A stretch of 55,000 bases of DNA from Paenibacillus phoenicis (GCF_034718895.1 NZ_JAYERP010000001.1:3855001-3910000); one strand, 5' to 3'. Positions 30,133 to 40,065 are shown, counted from the stretch's first letter. Program-made: numbers and translations. Notes: generated by a model not told the origin, from the letters alone.

Positions 30133-30243
30133 GTGAGTGAGGCGGACTATATTAAGGCGATCGCTGACTTCATCGAAGCGAACATCCGGGCATCGCAAAC
30201 AAGCAGCCAAACAGCTTCGTCTCTTCCTGATGCAACGGGATAA
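30133..30243 (+). CDS. Possible 36-residue protein
   Basis: GTG at 30133 with GTGAGGAGGG well placed upstream. The reading frame begins MSEADYIKAIADFIEANIRA, an amphipathic acidic helix, followed by a Ser/Thr/Gln-rich tail. No homologue is recalled. The upstream stretch (29904-30132) holds an AGGGGC/GCCCCT hairpin and a few AGACCTTCT-like short repeats but no obvious promoter. Convergent with the glycosylase gene. Confidence 0.45.
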   Translation: MSEADYIKAIADFIEANIRASQTSSQTASSLPDATG

Positions 30244-30269
30244 TGGTCAAAAAGGATCGGACGGACGAC

Positions 30270-30968
30270 CTAGGTGTCGGTAGCGATAGCGTCTCCTGAC
30301 CAAACCTCGGCCTGCTTGTCGATGACCGACACATAGGGGTTGCCGTGAAAATAAAACCGCCACGGCTTCGCCGCATACTCCTCCGCATACGCGATGCCGA
30401 TGCGTGGCGCCTGGACGATCGCCTCACCGGCTCCCGATCCCTCCGACATCGACCCGCCTTCGAGCCAAAGCGGTCCGCCGGGCTGATCGAGCGGCAAGCC
30501 GTTCAGCGCTTTGCTGATGTCCAGCGCGCGGCACAGCTTGCCGGGACCGCCCGTTAGGTCCGCCGGCTTGCGGGCGGCCGTACCGCGATAGCGGCGCATC
30601 GCCGCTTCATCTGCCGGGGACAAGGGCTCGACGGCACGGATCAGCACGGCTTGCGGGTCACCCTCCGTGCCAGTTACGACGTTCAGGCAGTTATACATGC
30701 CGTAAATCAGATAGACGTAGGCCGTTCCGCCGGGGCCAAACATGATGTCCGTCCGCGCTGTACGTCGTCCTCCGTAGGCATGACTGCCTTTGTCATGAAT
30801 GCCGCCGTAGCTTTCCGTCTCCACAATGCGGCAGCGAATGTCGCCTTCTTCCGTACGGCGGACAAGCGTCTGTCCGAGCAGACGGGGGGCGGCCTCAAGG
30901 GCCGTCAATCGATAAAAAGCCGGGGGCAACGGCGCCCCCGGTTTGATTAGTTTCAAGATAGGGTCCAT
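30270..30968 (-). CDS. DNA-3-methyladenine glycosylase (AAG/MPG family)
   Basis: 232 aa from the ATG at 30968 with AAGGAGA upstream; an ATG eight codons earlier covers that site. Family segments are ARLLGQ-like (PRLLGQTLVR), the catalytic VETESYGG and the pocket sequence GGTAYVYLIYGMYNCLNVVT. It removes alkylated and deaminated purines in base excision repair. Around 150-205 the sequence is Gly/Pro-rich and longer than in small homologues. Monocistronic. Confidence 0.95.
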   Translation of the reverse strand: MDPILKLIKPGAPLPPAFYRLTALEAAPRLLGQTLVRRTEEGDIRCRIVETESYGGIHDKGSHAYGGRRTARTDIMFGPGGTAYVYLIYGMYNCLNVVTGTEGDPQAVLIRAVEPLSPADEAAMRRYRGTAARKPADLTGGPGKLCRALDISKALNGLPLDQPGGPLWLEGGSMSEGSGAGEAIVQAPRIGIAYAEEYAAKPWRFYFHGNPYVSVIDKQAEVWSGDAIATDT

Positions 30969-31059
30969 CGATAAGGAAGTCTCCTTGAACATTTTTTAAC
31001 TATGGATTGCTTCCTTATATCGTAAAAACTTTTTCATGCGTTGTCCAACTCCTGCCGCG

Positions 31060-33135
31060 CTAATCCATCCACCAGCGCTTCAGATCTTCCCACCAGGAGT
31101 GACTTTCTTTCTTCTGCTCCTCGGCTGGAGGCGGCACCGGCTCGGCTTCGCCTTCCCCGTGTGCAGTGCAGTACTCCGTTGGCTCCGTTCCCTCAATGAA
31201 CACTTCCAGCTTCTTGTCCGGGCAATCCTTCGTGGCGAGCAGACCCGTTTCCGGATCGATGTATACGCTGACCACCCCGTCAGGGATTGGGAAGATCTTC
31301 GGAGGTACTTTTTCCAACGCTTTCTCCGTGTATTTGGCGAAGATCGGCGCGGCTTTGCGCGACTCCGTGGTGCCAAGCGTCTTGCCCTTGTCATAGCCGA
31401 CCCAAACGGCCGTCGACAGCTCCGGCGTAAAGCCGACGAGCCAGGCGTCCGTGCTGGTCGTCCCGGTTTTGCCGGCGACCGGCCGTTTGATTTCGTTGGA
31501 GACGCGGTTGCCCGTACCTCCGGTTTCAAACACGCTCTCCATCAAATGCGTCAGCACGTAGGCGGCGGAAGCCTCCACGACCTGCTCGCTTTTGGCCGGT
31601 TTGGCCTCGTATAACACGCGCCCGCTGGCATCGGTAATCTTCAGCACCGCCACCGGTTTGACGCTGCGGCCCTGGTTGCTGATCACCGCAAACGCCGTGG
31701 CCATTTCGAACGGGCTGACCGGCGACGTGCCCAGTGCAAGAGAAGGAACGGCTTGCAGCGGGCTGGTGATGCCCATTTTCCGCCCCATTTCGATGACCTG
31801 CTCGGCCCCCACCGTCAAAATCGTATTGACCGCATAGATATTGTCTGAAGCTGCAATCGCTTGCCGCATATCGATTTCGCCCAGATATTTGTCGCCGAAA
31901 TTTTTCGGACTGTACGTTTTGCGGTTGTCGTCATAATGGAACAGTGTCGGTTGACTGCTAAATTTACTGGCACTGGTCATTTTTCTCGAAGAGAGTGCTG
32001 TGAGATACATAATGGGCTTAAAGCTGGAGCCGGGCTGCCGCGTTGTGGCGAAGACATGGTTGTATTGACTTTTCTTGTAATTGACGCCGCCAACCATCGC
32101 TTTGATGTAGCCGTTGCGTGGATCGATGGAGATGAGAGCGGCCTCCAGATCCGGCGAGTTTGCCAGCTCCGAAGCCACCGCCGCTTCCGCTGCCTGCTGG
32201 GCATCCGGATCCAGCGTCGTGTAGATGTTCAGCCCGCCATGCTCAAGCAGCGTCTCGTCGAAGCCAAGCTCGCCGACCACCACATTGCGAATATAATCGC
32301 GGAAATAAGGAGCTTTATCGGTGGGACTTGGCTGCTTCGGCGATTGGAAGTTCAGGATGGCTTCATAAGCCTCATCGGCTTCCTGCTGTGTGATCCCACC
32401 CGTGGCGACCATCGCCGACAGCACGGTACGCTGGCGATCCTTGGCGTTCTTCATATGATTAAACGGCGAATAATAGGTGGGGCCTTTCGGGACCCCGGCT
32501 AACATCGCGCTTTCGGCCAGGCTCAGATCCTTAGCTGGTTTTCCGAAATACATCTGGGCCGCGGCTTCAATTCCATACGCGCCGTGTCCGTAATAAATTT
32601 CGTTGAGGTACATGCGCAAAATGTCGTCTTTGGAGTATTTCATCTCCAACTGAGCGGTGTACATCGCTTCCTTGATTTTCCGTGACCAGGTCCGTTCATG
32701 CGATAGATACAAATTCCGCGCCAGTTGCTGGGTTAAGGTGCTCGCTCCTTGGACAGTGCCCATTTCCTTGAGATTCACCAGGGCTGCCCGGGCCATCCCT
32801 TTCAAATCAAAGCCAAAATGGTTGTAAAACTGCCGGTCTTCGGTCGCTAGCGTCGCTTTGATCAGCCAAGGTGAGATGTCTTGCAGATCCACGCTTTCCC
32901 GGTTCTTCCCGCCATCGGAAAACACCGCGATCGTCTCTCCCCGGCTGTTGATTAGCTGCGAGTTCCGGTCCGATCCGGCGAGGGGCAGCTCGGCTTGGGA
33001 CAAGTAGAGGAGCAGGATGCCGACAGCGCATAGGCCAAGTAAACCCGTGCCGACCATCAGCTTGAACAGCAGAAGCCACGGACAGCGAGGTTTACGTTTA
33101 TGATGATGTCGATCACTGCGAACGAGTTTCTGCAC
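31060..33135 (-). CDS. pbpG: Class A penicillin-binding protein (PBP2d-like)
   Basis: 691 aa. Short Lys/His-rich cytoplasmic end, one membrane helix (about 21-46), GT51 glycosyltransferase domain (ATEDRQFYNHFGFD, GASTLTQQLARN), then transpeptidase motifs SSFK, SDN and KTGT, and a hydrophilic Glu/Pro tail ending KRWWMD. It polymerises and crosslinks peptidoglycan. In B. subtilis pbpG is made in the forespore and lies next to speE, as here (divergent, 215 bp apart). Confidence 0.94.
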   Translation of the reverse strand: MQKLVRSDRHHHKRKPRCPWLLLFKLMVGTGLLGLCAVGILLLYLSQAELPLAGSDRNSQLINSRGETIAVFSDGGKNRESVDLQDISPWLIKATLATEDRQFYNHFGFDLKGMARAALVNLKEMGTVQGASTLTQQLARNLYLSHERTWSRKIKEAMYTAQLEMKYSKDDILRMYLNEIYYGHGAYGIEAAAQMYFGKPAKDLSLAESAMLAGVPKGPTYYSPFNHMKNAKDRQRTVLSAMVATGGITQQEADEAYEAILNFQSPKQPSPTDKAPYFRDYIRNVVVGELGFDETLLEHGGLNIYTTLDPDAQQAAEAAVASELANSPDLEAALISIDPRNGYIKAMVGGVNYKKSQYNHVFATTRQPGSSFKPIMYLTALSSRKMTSASKFSSQPTLFHYDDNRKTYSPKNFGDKYLGEIDMRQAIAASDNIYAVNTILTVGAEQVIEMGRKMGITSPLQAVPSLALGTSPVSPFEMATAFAVISNQGRSVKPVAVLKITDASGRVLYEAKPAKSEQVVEASAAYVLTHLMESVFETGGTGNRVSNEIKRPVAGKTGTTSTDAWLVGFTPELSTAVWVGYDKGKTLGTTESRKAAPIFAKYTEKALEKVPPKIFPIPDGVVSVYIDPETGLLATKDCPDKKLEVFIEGTEPTEYCTAHGEGEAEPVPPPAEEQKKESHSWWEDLKRWWMD

Positions 33136-33281
33136 GAGGGGACTCTCCTTTCCGATCCTATAGCAAATCCGTGCTGCGAACGTCTAAAGTTTAGTATGGG
33201 AAAGTTTGGGAGAGATCATTCACGCCAGAAGCCGTGCCTGCGCTGTTATTTCGGGAGATGTGTTATTATTTTTTCGTTTGG

Positions 33282-33287
33282 TACAAT
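33282..33287 (+). promoter_or_regulatory. Possible extended -10 promoter of speE
   Basis: TGGTACAAT gives an extended -10 (TACAAT at 33282-33287), with only TGTGTT at the -35 position. It lies in the divergent gap between pbpG and speE. Confidence 0.4.
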
Positions 33288-33349
33288 ATAGGAAATGATG
33301 TTTGAGCTGACATGCGCGAATCATGATCATAGGAAAGAAGGTTGATAGC

Positions 33350-34177
33350 ATGGAATTATGGTTTACGGAGAAGCAAACCCCGGTTTTTGGGATCACGGCA
33401 AAAATACGCGAAACGCTGGTTACGGAAAAAACGGAGTATCAGGACTTGGCGATGTTAGATACGGAGGAATTTGGCCGGATGCTCGTCTTGGACGGCATGG
33501 TTATGACAACCATCAAGGATGAATTCGTATATCACGAAATGATGGCGCATCCGGCGTTGTTCACCCATCCGAATCCGAAGCGGGTGCTCGTCGTTGGCGG
33601 CGGGGACGGCGGGGTCATTCGCGAGGTGATCAAGCATCCTGAAGTGGAGCAGGCCGTGTTGGTCGAGATTGACGGCAAGGTCATTGAATATTCCAAGAAA
33701 TATTTGCCGGAAATTGCCGGGGGGCTGGACAATCCGCGGGTGGACGTACAGGTCGCTGACGGCTACATGCATATTATTGAAAGCAAAAATCAATACGACG
33801 TCATCATGGTCGATTCTACCGAACCGGTGGGGCCGGCGGCGCCTTTGTTCGAGCGTGGATTTTATCAAGGCATCTATGAAGCGTTAAAAGACGATGGCAT
33901 CTTCGTAGCCCAGACCGATAACCCTTGGTTCAAAGCGGATTTGATCCAAAAGGTGAACAAAGACGTCAAAGAGATATTCCCGATCGTTCGCGTATACGGC
34001 GCCAACATTCCGACATACCCAAGCGGGCTGTGGACGTTCACGATGGGCAGCAAGGTTTATGATCCATTGCAGGTGGACGAGACGAAGATCCCCGAGCTGG
34101 ACACCAAATATTATACGCCGCGCCTCCACAAGGCCGCATTTGTGCTTCCTAAATTCATTGAAGACCTTGTAAAGTAA
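33350..34177 (+). CDS. speE: Spermidine synthase
   Basis: 275 aa from the ATG at 33350, with AAAGAAGG upstream. Nucleotide-binding core [15 protein letters not shown], followed by [15 protein letters not shown] with the catalytic Asp, and QTDNPW. It transfers an aminopropyl group from decarboxylated S-adenosylmethionine to putrescine. No speB follows, unlike in B. subtilis. Confidence 0.97.
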   Translation: MELWFTEKQTPVFGITAKIRETLVTEKTEYQDLAMLDTEEFGRMLVLDGMVMTTIKDEFVYHEMMAHPALFTHPNPKRVLVVGGGDGGVIREVIKHPEVEQAVLVEIDGKVIEYSKKYLPEIAGGLDNPRVDVQVADGYMHIIESKNQYDVIMVDSTEPVGPAAPLFERGFYQGIYEALKDDGIFVAQTDNPWFKADLIQKVNKDVKEIFPIVRVYGANIPTYPSGLWTFTMGSKVYDPLQVDETKIPELDTKYYTPRLHKAAFVLPKFIEDLVK

Positions 34178-34245
34178 AATACGTCGTTCGGACTATAAAT
34201 GGCCTGTTTAAAGTGTGATAGTATGATTTATATCACTACTTTCAC

Positions 34246-35253
34246 ATGGGACAAGGCGGGATTCTTATCAGAAGGAATAACCCGGCCCGAAGCATGCTTG
34301 CGGGCCTGACGATGATTATTGTGGTTATGGTGGCGGGCTGGCTCTTTTACGGTCGCCCTGATGCACCTTCCGGCGGTTCAACGGAAACGCCGGTGCAAGC
34401 TCCGACGGCGGTTACAGGAGAAGCTTCAGACGTTGCGAACAACGACATTGCCGCTGATTCGCCGTATTTGTTGGACCATCTTCCCTTTAAGGAAGAGGAG
34501 GTCCTCGCGATTACTGCCGGGGGAAACGGCAAGAACGCCCGTATTCCTGCGGAACGGCAATTCGTCTTGTTGGAATCGCTGCGTTATACAGATATGAAGA
34601 GTGCGCTTGCGGGTCCGATGCCGGCGGCTTCCCGGAAGCCGATTGTTCTGCAGTTTAAGCTGGCGGACACGCACTATGAGCTGACCTATGATTTAACCAG
34701 CAATGCTTTTGAGTATCAAGGGAAATATTACTACGCTGACGACCGGGTGCTGCTGTTGATGCAAGGGCTGTTCCGCGAGCGGGAGGAGTTGGCTTCGTTG
34801 GACGCACTGCTGGAGCAAGCAAGGGTTGAGCAAGAGAAGGAAACCTCGGTTGATCCGGATGCGGCTCCTGCCGCTCCGCTGGACGGGGAGGCCGCGCAGG
34901 TCGATGGGCTCGACTTCGACGGCTGGGAGCAGCGATTGGCCGAGTCTCCGCCTGAGGAGATCGTTTGGGCCAAGCCTTTCTATGACGACGGCACTGGCCA
35001 GGTGAAAGAAGCCCGTTTATTTAAGGACGGGGTGTTGGAGTTGAATCGGATGATCGTTTTTACCCGGCCGGATCACCAGTGCGCGGCCGGCGTGAAGACG
35101 GGGATCAGCACGGATGACGTTACGAAGAAGCTAGGGACGAAGGCGCTGAAGCTGGAGAGCCGCTGGAGCTATAAAGTCGGGGATTATTTCCGGTTTCATG
35201 TATATTTTATGGATGGCAAAGTTAAATACCTCGCATTAAGTCAACCTTTGTAG
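34246..35253 (+). CDS. Membrane-anchored protein of unknown function
   Basis: 335 aa as listed; the ATG at 34246 has no good ribosome site, so the start may be elsewhere. One N-terminal hydrophobic helix (about 17-36, SMLAGLTMIIVVMVAGWLFY), a low-complexity linker, then a soluble region containing a Glu/Ala/Asp-rich stretch (about 180-225). The C-terminal third is mixed beta with SRWSYKVGDYFRFHVYFMDG. I know no family. It lies between speE and ywiB and has a strong terminator. Confidence 0.8.
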   Translation: MGQGGILIRRNNPARSMLAGLTMIIVVMVAGWLFYGRPDAPSGGSTETPVQAPTAVTGEASDVANNDIAADSPYLLDHLPFKEEEVLAITAGGNGKNARIPAERQFVLLESLRYTDMKSALAGPMPAASRKPIVLQFKLADTHYELTYDLTSNAFEYQGKYYYADDRVLLLMQGLFREREELASLDALLEQARVEQEKETSVDPDAAPAAPLDGEAAQVDGLDFDGWEQRLAESPPEEIVWAKPFYDDGTGQVKEARLFKDGVLELNRMIVFTRPDHQCAAGVKTGISTDDVTKKLGTKALKLESRWSYKVGDYFRFHVYFMDGKVKYLALSQPL

Positions 35254-35280
35254 GCCACATCAGGCCTTGACGGGAGAGAA

Positions 35281-35310
35281 GGAGCCGCTGCAGCAACGGC
35301 TCCTTTTTTT
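35281..35310 (+). terminator. Terminator after the unknown membrane-anchored gene
   Basis: GGAGCCG-CTGCAGCAA-CGGCTCC followed by seven T. Confidence 0.93.
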
Positions 35311-35340
35311 GCCTAAAGGGGGCGTTGTACCGCATATGTA

Positions 35341-35369
35341 TTGAATTGCCGGGGCGAACTGGCTATAGT
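35341..35369 (+). promoter_or_regulatory. Promoter of ywiB-argS
   Basis: TTGAAT (35341-35346), 17-bp spacer, TATAGT (35364-35369), 38 bp before the ywiB start. Confidence 0.7.
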
Positions 35370-35407
35370 AGTACAGTAAGGATCGATGTCGGAAGGAGTT
35401 TTGACCT

Positions 35408-35827
35408 ATGCCGGAGACCAAGCCGGTAAGCCTTGTGCTGACGAGCCGACAGGGAACGGAAGAAACGGTGCAGCACCTGCGGGGAGATATTATCCGCCGG
35501 AGCGACACCTTATACATCCGCTATGAAGAACCAGATCCGGGGCCGGATGGTGCCAAGACGCGCACGATGATTAAACTATCTGGCAACGAGCTGAAAATCA
35601 TACGCCACGGAGGCGTAGAGGCCGAGCAAACCTTCCGCAGCGGCAGCCGGATACCAGGGTTTTACCGCTCGCCCTTTACCCGGTTTAACCTGTCTACCGA
35701 CACCGTAAAGCTGGAATCCCGATGGGACGGGGCGGTTGGTCAGGTGATCTGGGAATACGATTTATACGTGTTTGAGGAACTATCAGGACGTTTTGAACTC
35801 AGTCTATATATACAGGAGGACGTTTAA
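35408..35827 (+). CDS. ywiB: DUF1934 family beta-barrel protein
   Basis: 139 aa, ATG with GGAAGGAG upstream. Strand-rich sequence ending in YDLYVFEELSGRFELSLYIQ, the calycin-like DUF1934 pattern. The stop codon is directly followed by the argS ATG, so the two are co-translated. B. subtilis has the same ywiB-argS order. Its role is unknown. Confidence 0.9.
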   Translation: MPETKPVSLVLTSRQGTEETVQHLRGDIIRRSDTLYIRYEEPDPGPDGAKTRTMIKLSGNELKIIRHGGVEAEQTFRSGSRIPGFYRSPFTRFNLSTDTVKLESRWDGAVGQVIWEYDLYVFEELSGRFELSLYIQEDV

Positions 35828-37507
35828 ATGCCACACAATCCGTTGGAACAAATGAACCAGGCACTGAAGGAAGCGATCCTGGATGCGATCGTATCCGCTG
35901 GTCTGGCGCAGCGGGAGGAAATTCCGGCGATCGTCTTAGAAGTGCCGAAGGATAAGGCGCACGGTGATTTCGCGACCAATGCGGCGATGCAGCTGTCGCG
36001 GATCGCGAAGAAGAATCCGCGCCAAATCGCGGAAGAGATTCTCGGGCAGCTGGACTATGGGAAGGCTGGGATTGAGAAGGCGGAGGTTGCTGGTCCCGGG
36101 TTTATCAATTTTACGTTAAGCAAGAGTTATTTGTATCCGATTCTGCTGCAGGTATACCGCGAGGGTGAGAACTACGGCCGCACGACATTAGGGAATGGAA
36201 AAAAAGTGCAGGTCGAATTCGTCAGCGCCAACCCGACTGGCAGTTTGCACCTCGGACATGCCCGCGGCGCGGCGGTAGGCGATGCGTTGTGCAACGTGCT
36301 GGATTTCGCCGGTTATGACGTAACGCGCGAATACTATATCAATGACGCTGGGAACCAGATCGTCAATCTGATCAAATCCATTGAGGCCCGCTACCGCCAG
36401 GAGCTTGGACAAGACGTAGAGATGCCGGAAGACGGATACCATGGCGAAGACATCAAAGGGTTCGCCAAAGAGCTCGTCGCCGAACAGGGGGACAAGCTGC
36501 TGGGGATGCCGGAAGAAGAACGGACGGCGTTCCTGCGCAAATTCGGACTGGAGAAGGAGCTGTCCAAAATTCAGCGCGACCTGGAACGCTTCCGGGTTCG
36601 CTTCGACGTTTGGTTTAGCGAAACGTCCCTGTATCAGGATGGCCAAGTAGAAGCATCGCTGTCCGAGCTGCGCGAAAAGGGGCAGACGTATGAGCAAGAC
36701 GGAGCAACCTGGTTGAAGACGACGGCTTACGGAGATGACAAGGACCGCGTATTGGTGAAAAATGACGGGACCTATACTTATTTGACGCCGGACATCGCTT
36801 ACCACCGCAATAAATATGACCGCGGCTTTGACCGGATCATCAATATCTGGGGAGCTGACCACCACGGCTATATTCCTCGGGTGAAGGCAGCAATGCAGGC
36901 GATCGGTAAAGATCCGGAGAAGCTGACCGTATTGATTGCACAAATGGTCAGCCTGTTCCAAGACGGCGAGAAGGTGAAAATGTCCAAACGGACCGGTAAA
37001 GCGGTCACTATGGTGGATTTGATGGATGAGGTTGGGGTAGACCCGATTCGTTACTTCTTCACGATGCGCAGCATGGATTCGCATCTGGATTTCGATATGG
37101 ACCTGGCGATTTCCACCTCGAACGAAAACCCGGTTTACTACGTGCAATATGCACATGCCCGGATTTGCAGCATCTTCCGCCAGGCGGAGGAGCAAGGCAT
37201 CCAGATTCCGGCGGCAGAGAATGTAAATCTCAGCAAGCTGACGGCTGAGCATGAATACGATCTGCTGCGGAAGCTCGGCGAGCTGCCGGAAGAAATTAAC
37301 GTGGCCGCTGAGAACTATGCGCCGCACCGACTGGTCCGCTATGTCTATGAACTGGCGGCGCTGTTCCACAGCTATTACCGGGCGGAGCGCGTAATTACAG
37401 AAGACGCAGAACAAGCGGCGGCACGGCTGGTGCTGCTCGGCGGGGTGCGCACGGTACTTGCCAACGTGCTTCGTTTGATCGGCGTGTCCGCGCCAGAAAA
37501 GATGTAA
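35828..37507 (+). CDS. argS: Arginyl-tRNA synthetase
   Basis: 559 aa, ATG with GGAGGACG upstream inside the end of ywiB. N-terminal Add-1 domain, class I signature [15 protein letters not shown] with HLGH, then KMSKRTGK and the C-terminal DALR anticodon-binding domain ending [12 protein letters not shown]. It charges tRNA-Arg. No T-box precedes it. Confidence 0.98.
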   Translation: MPHNPLEQMNQALKEAILDAIVSAGLAQREEIPAIVLEVPKDKAHGDFATNAAMQLSRIAKKNPRQIAEEILGQLDYGKAGIEKAEVAGPGFINFTLSKSYLYPILLQVYREGENYGRTTLGNGKKVQVEFVSANPTGSLHLGHARGAAVGDALCNVLDFAGYDVTREYYINDAGNQIVNLIKSIEARYRQELGQDVEMPEDGYHGEDIKGFAKELVAEQGDKLLGMPEEERTAFLRKFGLEKELSKIQRDLERFRVRFDVWFSETSLYQDGQVEASLSELREKGQTYEQDGATWLKTTAYGDDKDRVLVKNDGTYTYLTPDIAYHRNKYDRGFDRIINIWGADHHGYIPRVKAAMQAIGKDPEKLTVLIAQMVSLFQDGEKVKMSKRTGKAVTMVDLMDEVGVDPIRYFFTMRSMDSHLDFDMDLAISTSNENPVYYVQYAHARICSIFRQAEEQGIQIPAAENVNLSKLTAEHEYDLLRKLGELPEEINVAAENYAPHRLVRYVYELAALFHSYYRAERVITEDAEQAAARLVLLGGVRTVLANVLRLIGVSAPEKM

Positions 37508-37555
37508 TTCGCGGAAGCTGTTACGCGAGTTATATCTAGTTGGGAGGCTCTTTGC

Positions 37556-37630
37556 ATGATTATCCCGCTTAATCAGACGCTAATGCTCTTTGAATCCTCC
37601 ATGATTCCGATGGATCAGATGAAGGCTTGA
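37556..37630 (+). CDS. Possible 24-residue peptide
   Basis: ATG at 37556 with GGGAGG ten bases upstream. It encodes a short Met-rich peptide (starts MIIPLNQTLMLFE). ATTATCCC near its start recurs inverted about 105 bp downstream (GGGATAAT). It follows argS by 48 bp. It may be a leader-type peptide or chance; the rest of the 310-bp gap holds only the hairpin at 37721. Confidence 0.3.
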   Translation: MIIPLNQTLMLFESSMIPMDQMKA

Positions 37631-37720
37631 TGCGGATATCAACCGTAGACGACTGACCAAAAGGGATAATCGTGCAAAAGGTGCTCCAAAGAGACCTATA
37701 CCGCTTATAAAAAGATTCAG

Positions 37721-37774
37721 TGTGCCTGCTTCGTGTTGAACTGCTGTATCCCAGCACAGCACGGAGCAGGCACA
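37721..37774 (-). terminator. Large hairpin beyond the subtilase gene
   Basis: TGTGCCTGCT and AGCAGGCACA form perfect 10-bp outer arms, with CGTG/CACG and further pairs inside, about 20 bp in all. On the minus strand CTGAATCTTTTTATAAG follows, so it may terminate the subtilase transcript, though the T-run is ten bases away. Confidence 0.5.
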
Positions 37775-37819
37775 TTGCGATTAGATCAGTCCGCAAAGGG
37801 AAGCAGCAGGCGGCGGGCT

Positions 37820-38971
37820 TTAGCTTCTGCTACGCCCCAATTTGGTGCGCAGCAGGCGCACCGCGCTCAGCTCGCCAGCGCCTCCGCCTTTGGCTCTGGC
37901 CGCTGTGCTGGCTGGCGGCTTAGCGGTACGGCGCAGCCGGCGCTTGACCTCGCTTGGCTTCATGTCCGGCTTCATGGCCAGCAGCAAGGCCACGGCACCG
38001 CTCACATGGGAAGTTGCCATGGAGGTGCCGCTCATTTCGCGGTAACCGCCGCCCAGCCAGGCTGAGCTGATTTTTTCGCCGGGGGCGTAAATATCGATAT
38101 TGGGACCGTAGTTGCTGAAGGAGGCGATTTTGCCATCCTTGCCGGTCGCGCCTACAGAGATCGTTTGCGGGTAGCGGGCCGGGTAATCGCAGCCGCGGCC
38201 CTTTTTGTCGTTCCCCGAGGACGCGACAACGACGATGCCTGCGTTATAGGCTTTGCGGATAATATTTTGCAGTGAGGCACTGTTGCTCTTCATGCCAAAG
38301 CTCATATTTACGATGTGCATCCGGTTGCGTACGCACCAGTCGATGCCCAAAATGATGTCAGAAACGAAGGCGGAGCCATTATGATCAAACGCCTTCACCG
38401 GAAAAATCAAAGAACGCGGGGCCACGCCCATCATCCCTTGAGATCCGCCGGAGGCCGCGATGGTTCCGGCGATATGCGTGCCGTGTCCGTTATCGTCGTA
38501 TGGTAAGCTGATCCGATTCAAGAGATTAATCCCCCGGGCCAAAGAATGGCGAAGATCCGGATGGTTGAAATCGGCTCCCGTATCAATCACGCCGATACGG
38601 ACCCTGTAGCCTGTGGACACGGACCAGGTTTCCGGGGCGCCGATTCGCCGTACCCCCCAAGGGATTGAAGGAGTTTGCCCCTTGTTGGCCGGGGCTGGGC
38701 TATGGACGCTGACGAGGCTGTCTTCTTCGACCCACAGGCCGAAGCGGGAGCGGGCCACTTCCCCGCGTAAACCGAGGGGACAGATCAGCGCCTGCAGCAG
38801 CGAGGATGTGCGGATGTGCCGCAACGCGGGATGCTGGCGCTTGTGCTTAAGCAATTGGCGGACGCATTCGGCGAATTCGGCCGGGTGCGCAAAGCGGATA
38901 ATGATGCGACCGCTTTTTCCGGAGGCGTCGACATGATCGTTCAAAAACCTGAGGAATCCGGAGTAGTCCAT
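37820..38971 (-). CDS. Subtilisin-like serine protease (S8) without signal peptide
   Basis: 383 aa from the ATG at 38971; AGGAGGGG lies about 12 bases upstream, inside the longer frame. Triad: Asp130 in GVIDTGAD, His163 in NGHGTHIAGT and Ser317 in GTSMATSHVSG; Asn254 in SSGN is the oxyanion residue. Residues 1-95 are basic and could act as an inhibitor-like prodomain (IIIRFAHPAEFAECVRQLL). There is no hydrophobic leader, so the enzyme is intracellular or exported by another route. The Ala/Lys/Arg-rich C-terminus is unusual. It lies between argS and rpoE, where B. subtilis has other genes. Confidence 0.92.
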   Translation of the reverse strand: MDYSGFLRFLNDHVDASGKSGRIIIRFAHPAEFAECVRQLLKHKRQHPALRHIRTSSLLQALICPLGLRGEVARSRFGLWVEEDSLVSVHSPAPANKGQTPSIPWGVRRIGAPETWSVSTGYRVRIGVIDTGADFNHPDLRHSLARGINLLNRISLPYDDNGHGTHIAGTIAASGGSQGMMGVAPRSLIFPVKAFDHNGSAFVSDIILGIDWCVRNRMHIVNMSFGMKSNSASLQNIIRKAYNAGIVVVASSGNDKKGRGCDYPARYPQTISVGATGKDGKIASFSNYGPNIDIYAPGEKISSAWLGGGYREMSGTSMATSHVSGAVALLLAMKPDMKPSEVKRRLRRTAKPPASTAARAKGGGAGELSAVRLLRTKLGRSRS

Positions 38972-39131
38972 GTATGAGTAGCCCCTCCTACGCATCGTGT
39001 TGCAGTATAGTATGACGTTCCTTTTTTCATTGAATGGGGAAGCGGCCCTGTTTTGATGGAAATGGGCCCGGATTGCTGCTTTTCGCGCGAATCCGGCGTG
39101 TCAAAGTGCAAATCTGGACATAGGATGAAGG

Positions 39132-39180
39132 GAAGGCCTTGCGGCTTTCGCCAACCCAAGAGAGGGCAAGGCCTTCTTTT
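39132..39180 (+). terminator. Terminator-like hairpin in the gap before rpoE
   Basis: GAAGGCCTTGC pairs with GCAAGGCCTTC around about 23 nt and is followed by TTTTGGGG. No gene on the plus strand ends just upstream. The remainder of the 425-bp gap (38972-39396) shows only a possible rpoE promoter (TTGCAA 39267-39272, TTTACT 39290-39295). Confidence 0.55.
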
Positions 39181-39396
39181 GGGGAAGGATACAGTCAAGG
39201 AGCGGGGGACTAGGGGTTCTCCGCTCCTTCCCTTTTTCCGGCGGGGCTTTGGTGTGTTTTTAAAACTTGCAATTTGGTGCCAAATAGGTTTTACTATTGT
39301 GTGATATGGATATGTTAGTGAAAGAAACCGGCTCTAACGATAAGGTTTCATCATTGCTTTATAGTGAACTTTTGCGTGAGAGGAAGTGTCCGTAAC

Positions 39397-39966
39397 GTGA
39401 GTACCCCGCTGAATTTGAAAATCGACCCGGAGAAAATCCAGGAAATTCCTATGGTCGACTTGGCCTTTATGATCTTGAAGGCGGCAAATACGCCGTATTA
39501 CTACCGTGACTTGATGAATGAGGTCGCCAAGCTTCGCGGCATGACCGAGGAGCAAATTAACGAGGCGATTGCGCAGCTTTATACGGAGATCAACATTGAT
39601 GGTCGGTTTGCCTGCGTTGGCACCAACCTGTGGGGCCTGAAACGCTGGTATCCGATCGAGCGGTCGGAGGATCCGGTTGGCAACTCCAAGCGTCCGCGCA
39701 TCATTAACGATGATGACGACGATCTGGAAGACGACGATTTTGTGGAAGAGGACGATACATACGTATCCGAAGACGAAGAGGATTACGATGTGCTCGACGG
39801 GGATTCCGAAGACGAGTTGTTCCCGGATGATGACGATGACGACGTGGAAGATGTTGATGACGATGAGTTGCTTCCTGACGAAGAACTTGAAGACGAGGAC
39901 GACCTTGTCGAAGAGGACGAAGATCTGGACACCGATGCGGATTTCGACGACAGCGACGAGGATTAA
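39397..39966 (+). CDS. rpoE: RNA polymerase delta subunit
   Basis: 189 aa from GTG at 39397 with AGAGGAAG upstream. The folded N-terminus (about 1-90) has the HARE-type sequence MVDLAFMILKAANTPYYYRDL and GTNLWGLKRWYP; from about 105 on nearly every residue is Asp or Glu. Delta displaces nucleic acid from polymerase and speeds recycling. Position before pyrG matches B. subtilis. Confidence 0.97.
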   Translation: MSTPLNLKIDPEKIQEIPMVDLAFMILKAANTPYYYRDLMNEVAKLRGMTEEQINEAIAQLYTEINIDGRFACVGTNLWGLKRWYPIERSEDPVGNSKRPRIINDDDDDLEDDDFVEEDDTYVSEDEEDYDVLDGDSEDELFPDDDDDDVEDVDDDELLPDEELEDEDDLVEEDEDLDTDADFDDSDED

Positions 39967-40001
39967 TCGGCCTCGGGGCAGGGGCCTCGCGATTTCCTTA
40001 T

Positions 40002-40026
40002 AAAGGACGGCAAAGGCCGTCCTTTT
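40002..40026 (+). terminator. Terminator of rpoE
   Basis: AAAGGACGGC and GCCGTCCTTT pair around AAAG and run into TTTT. Confidence 0.93.
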
Positions 40027-40065
40027 TCATGCCTTATTTTGTTCATAGATGCGCTCCGCCTTGAC

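Noticed and set aside
39053..39304. 83-codon frame in the gap before rpoE
   Set aside because: It spans a terminator hairpin, has no ribosome site and an unnatural composition.
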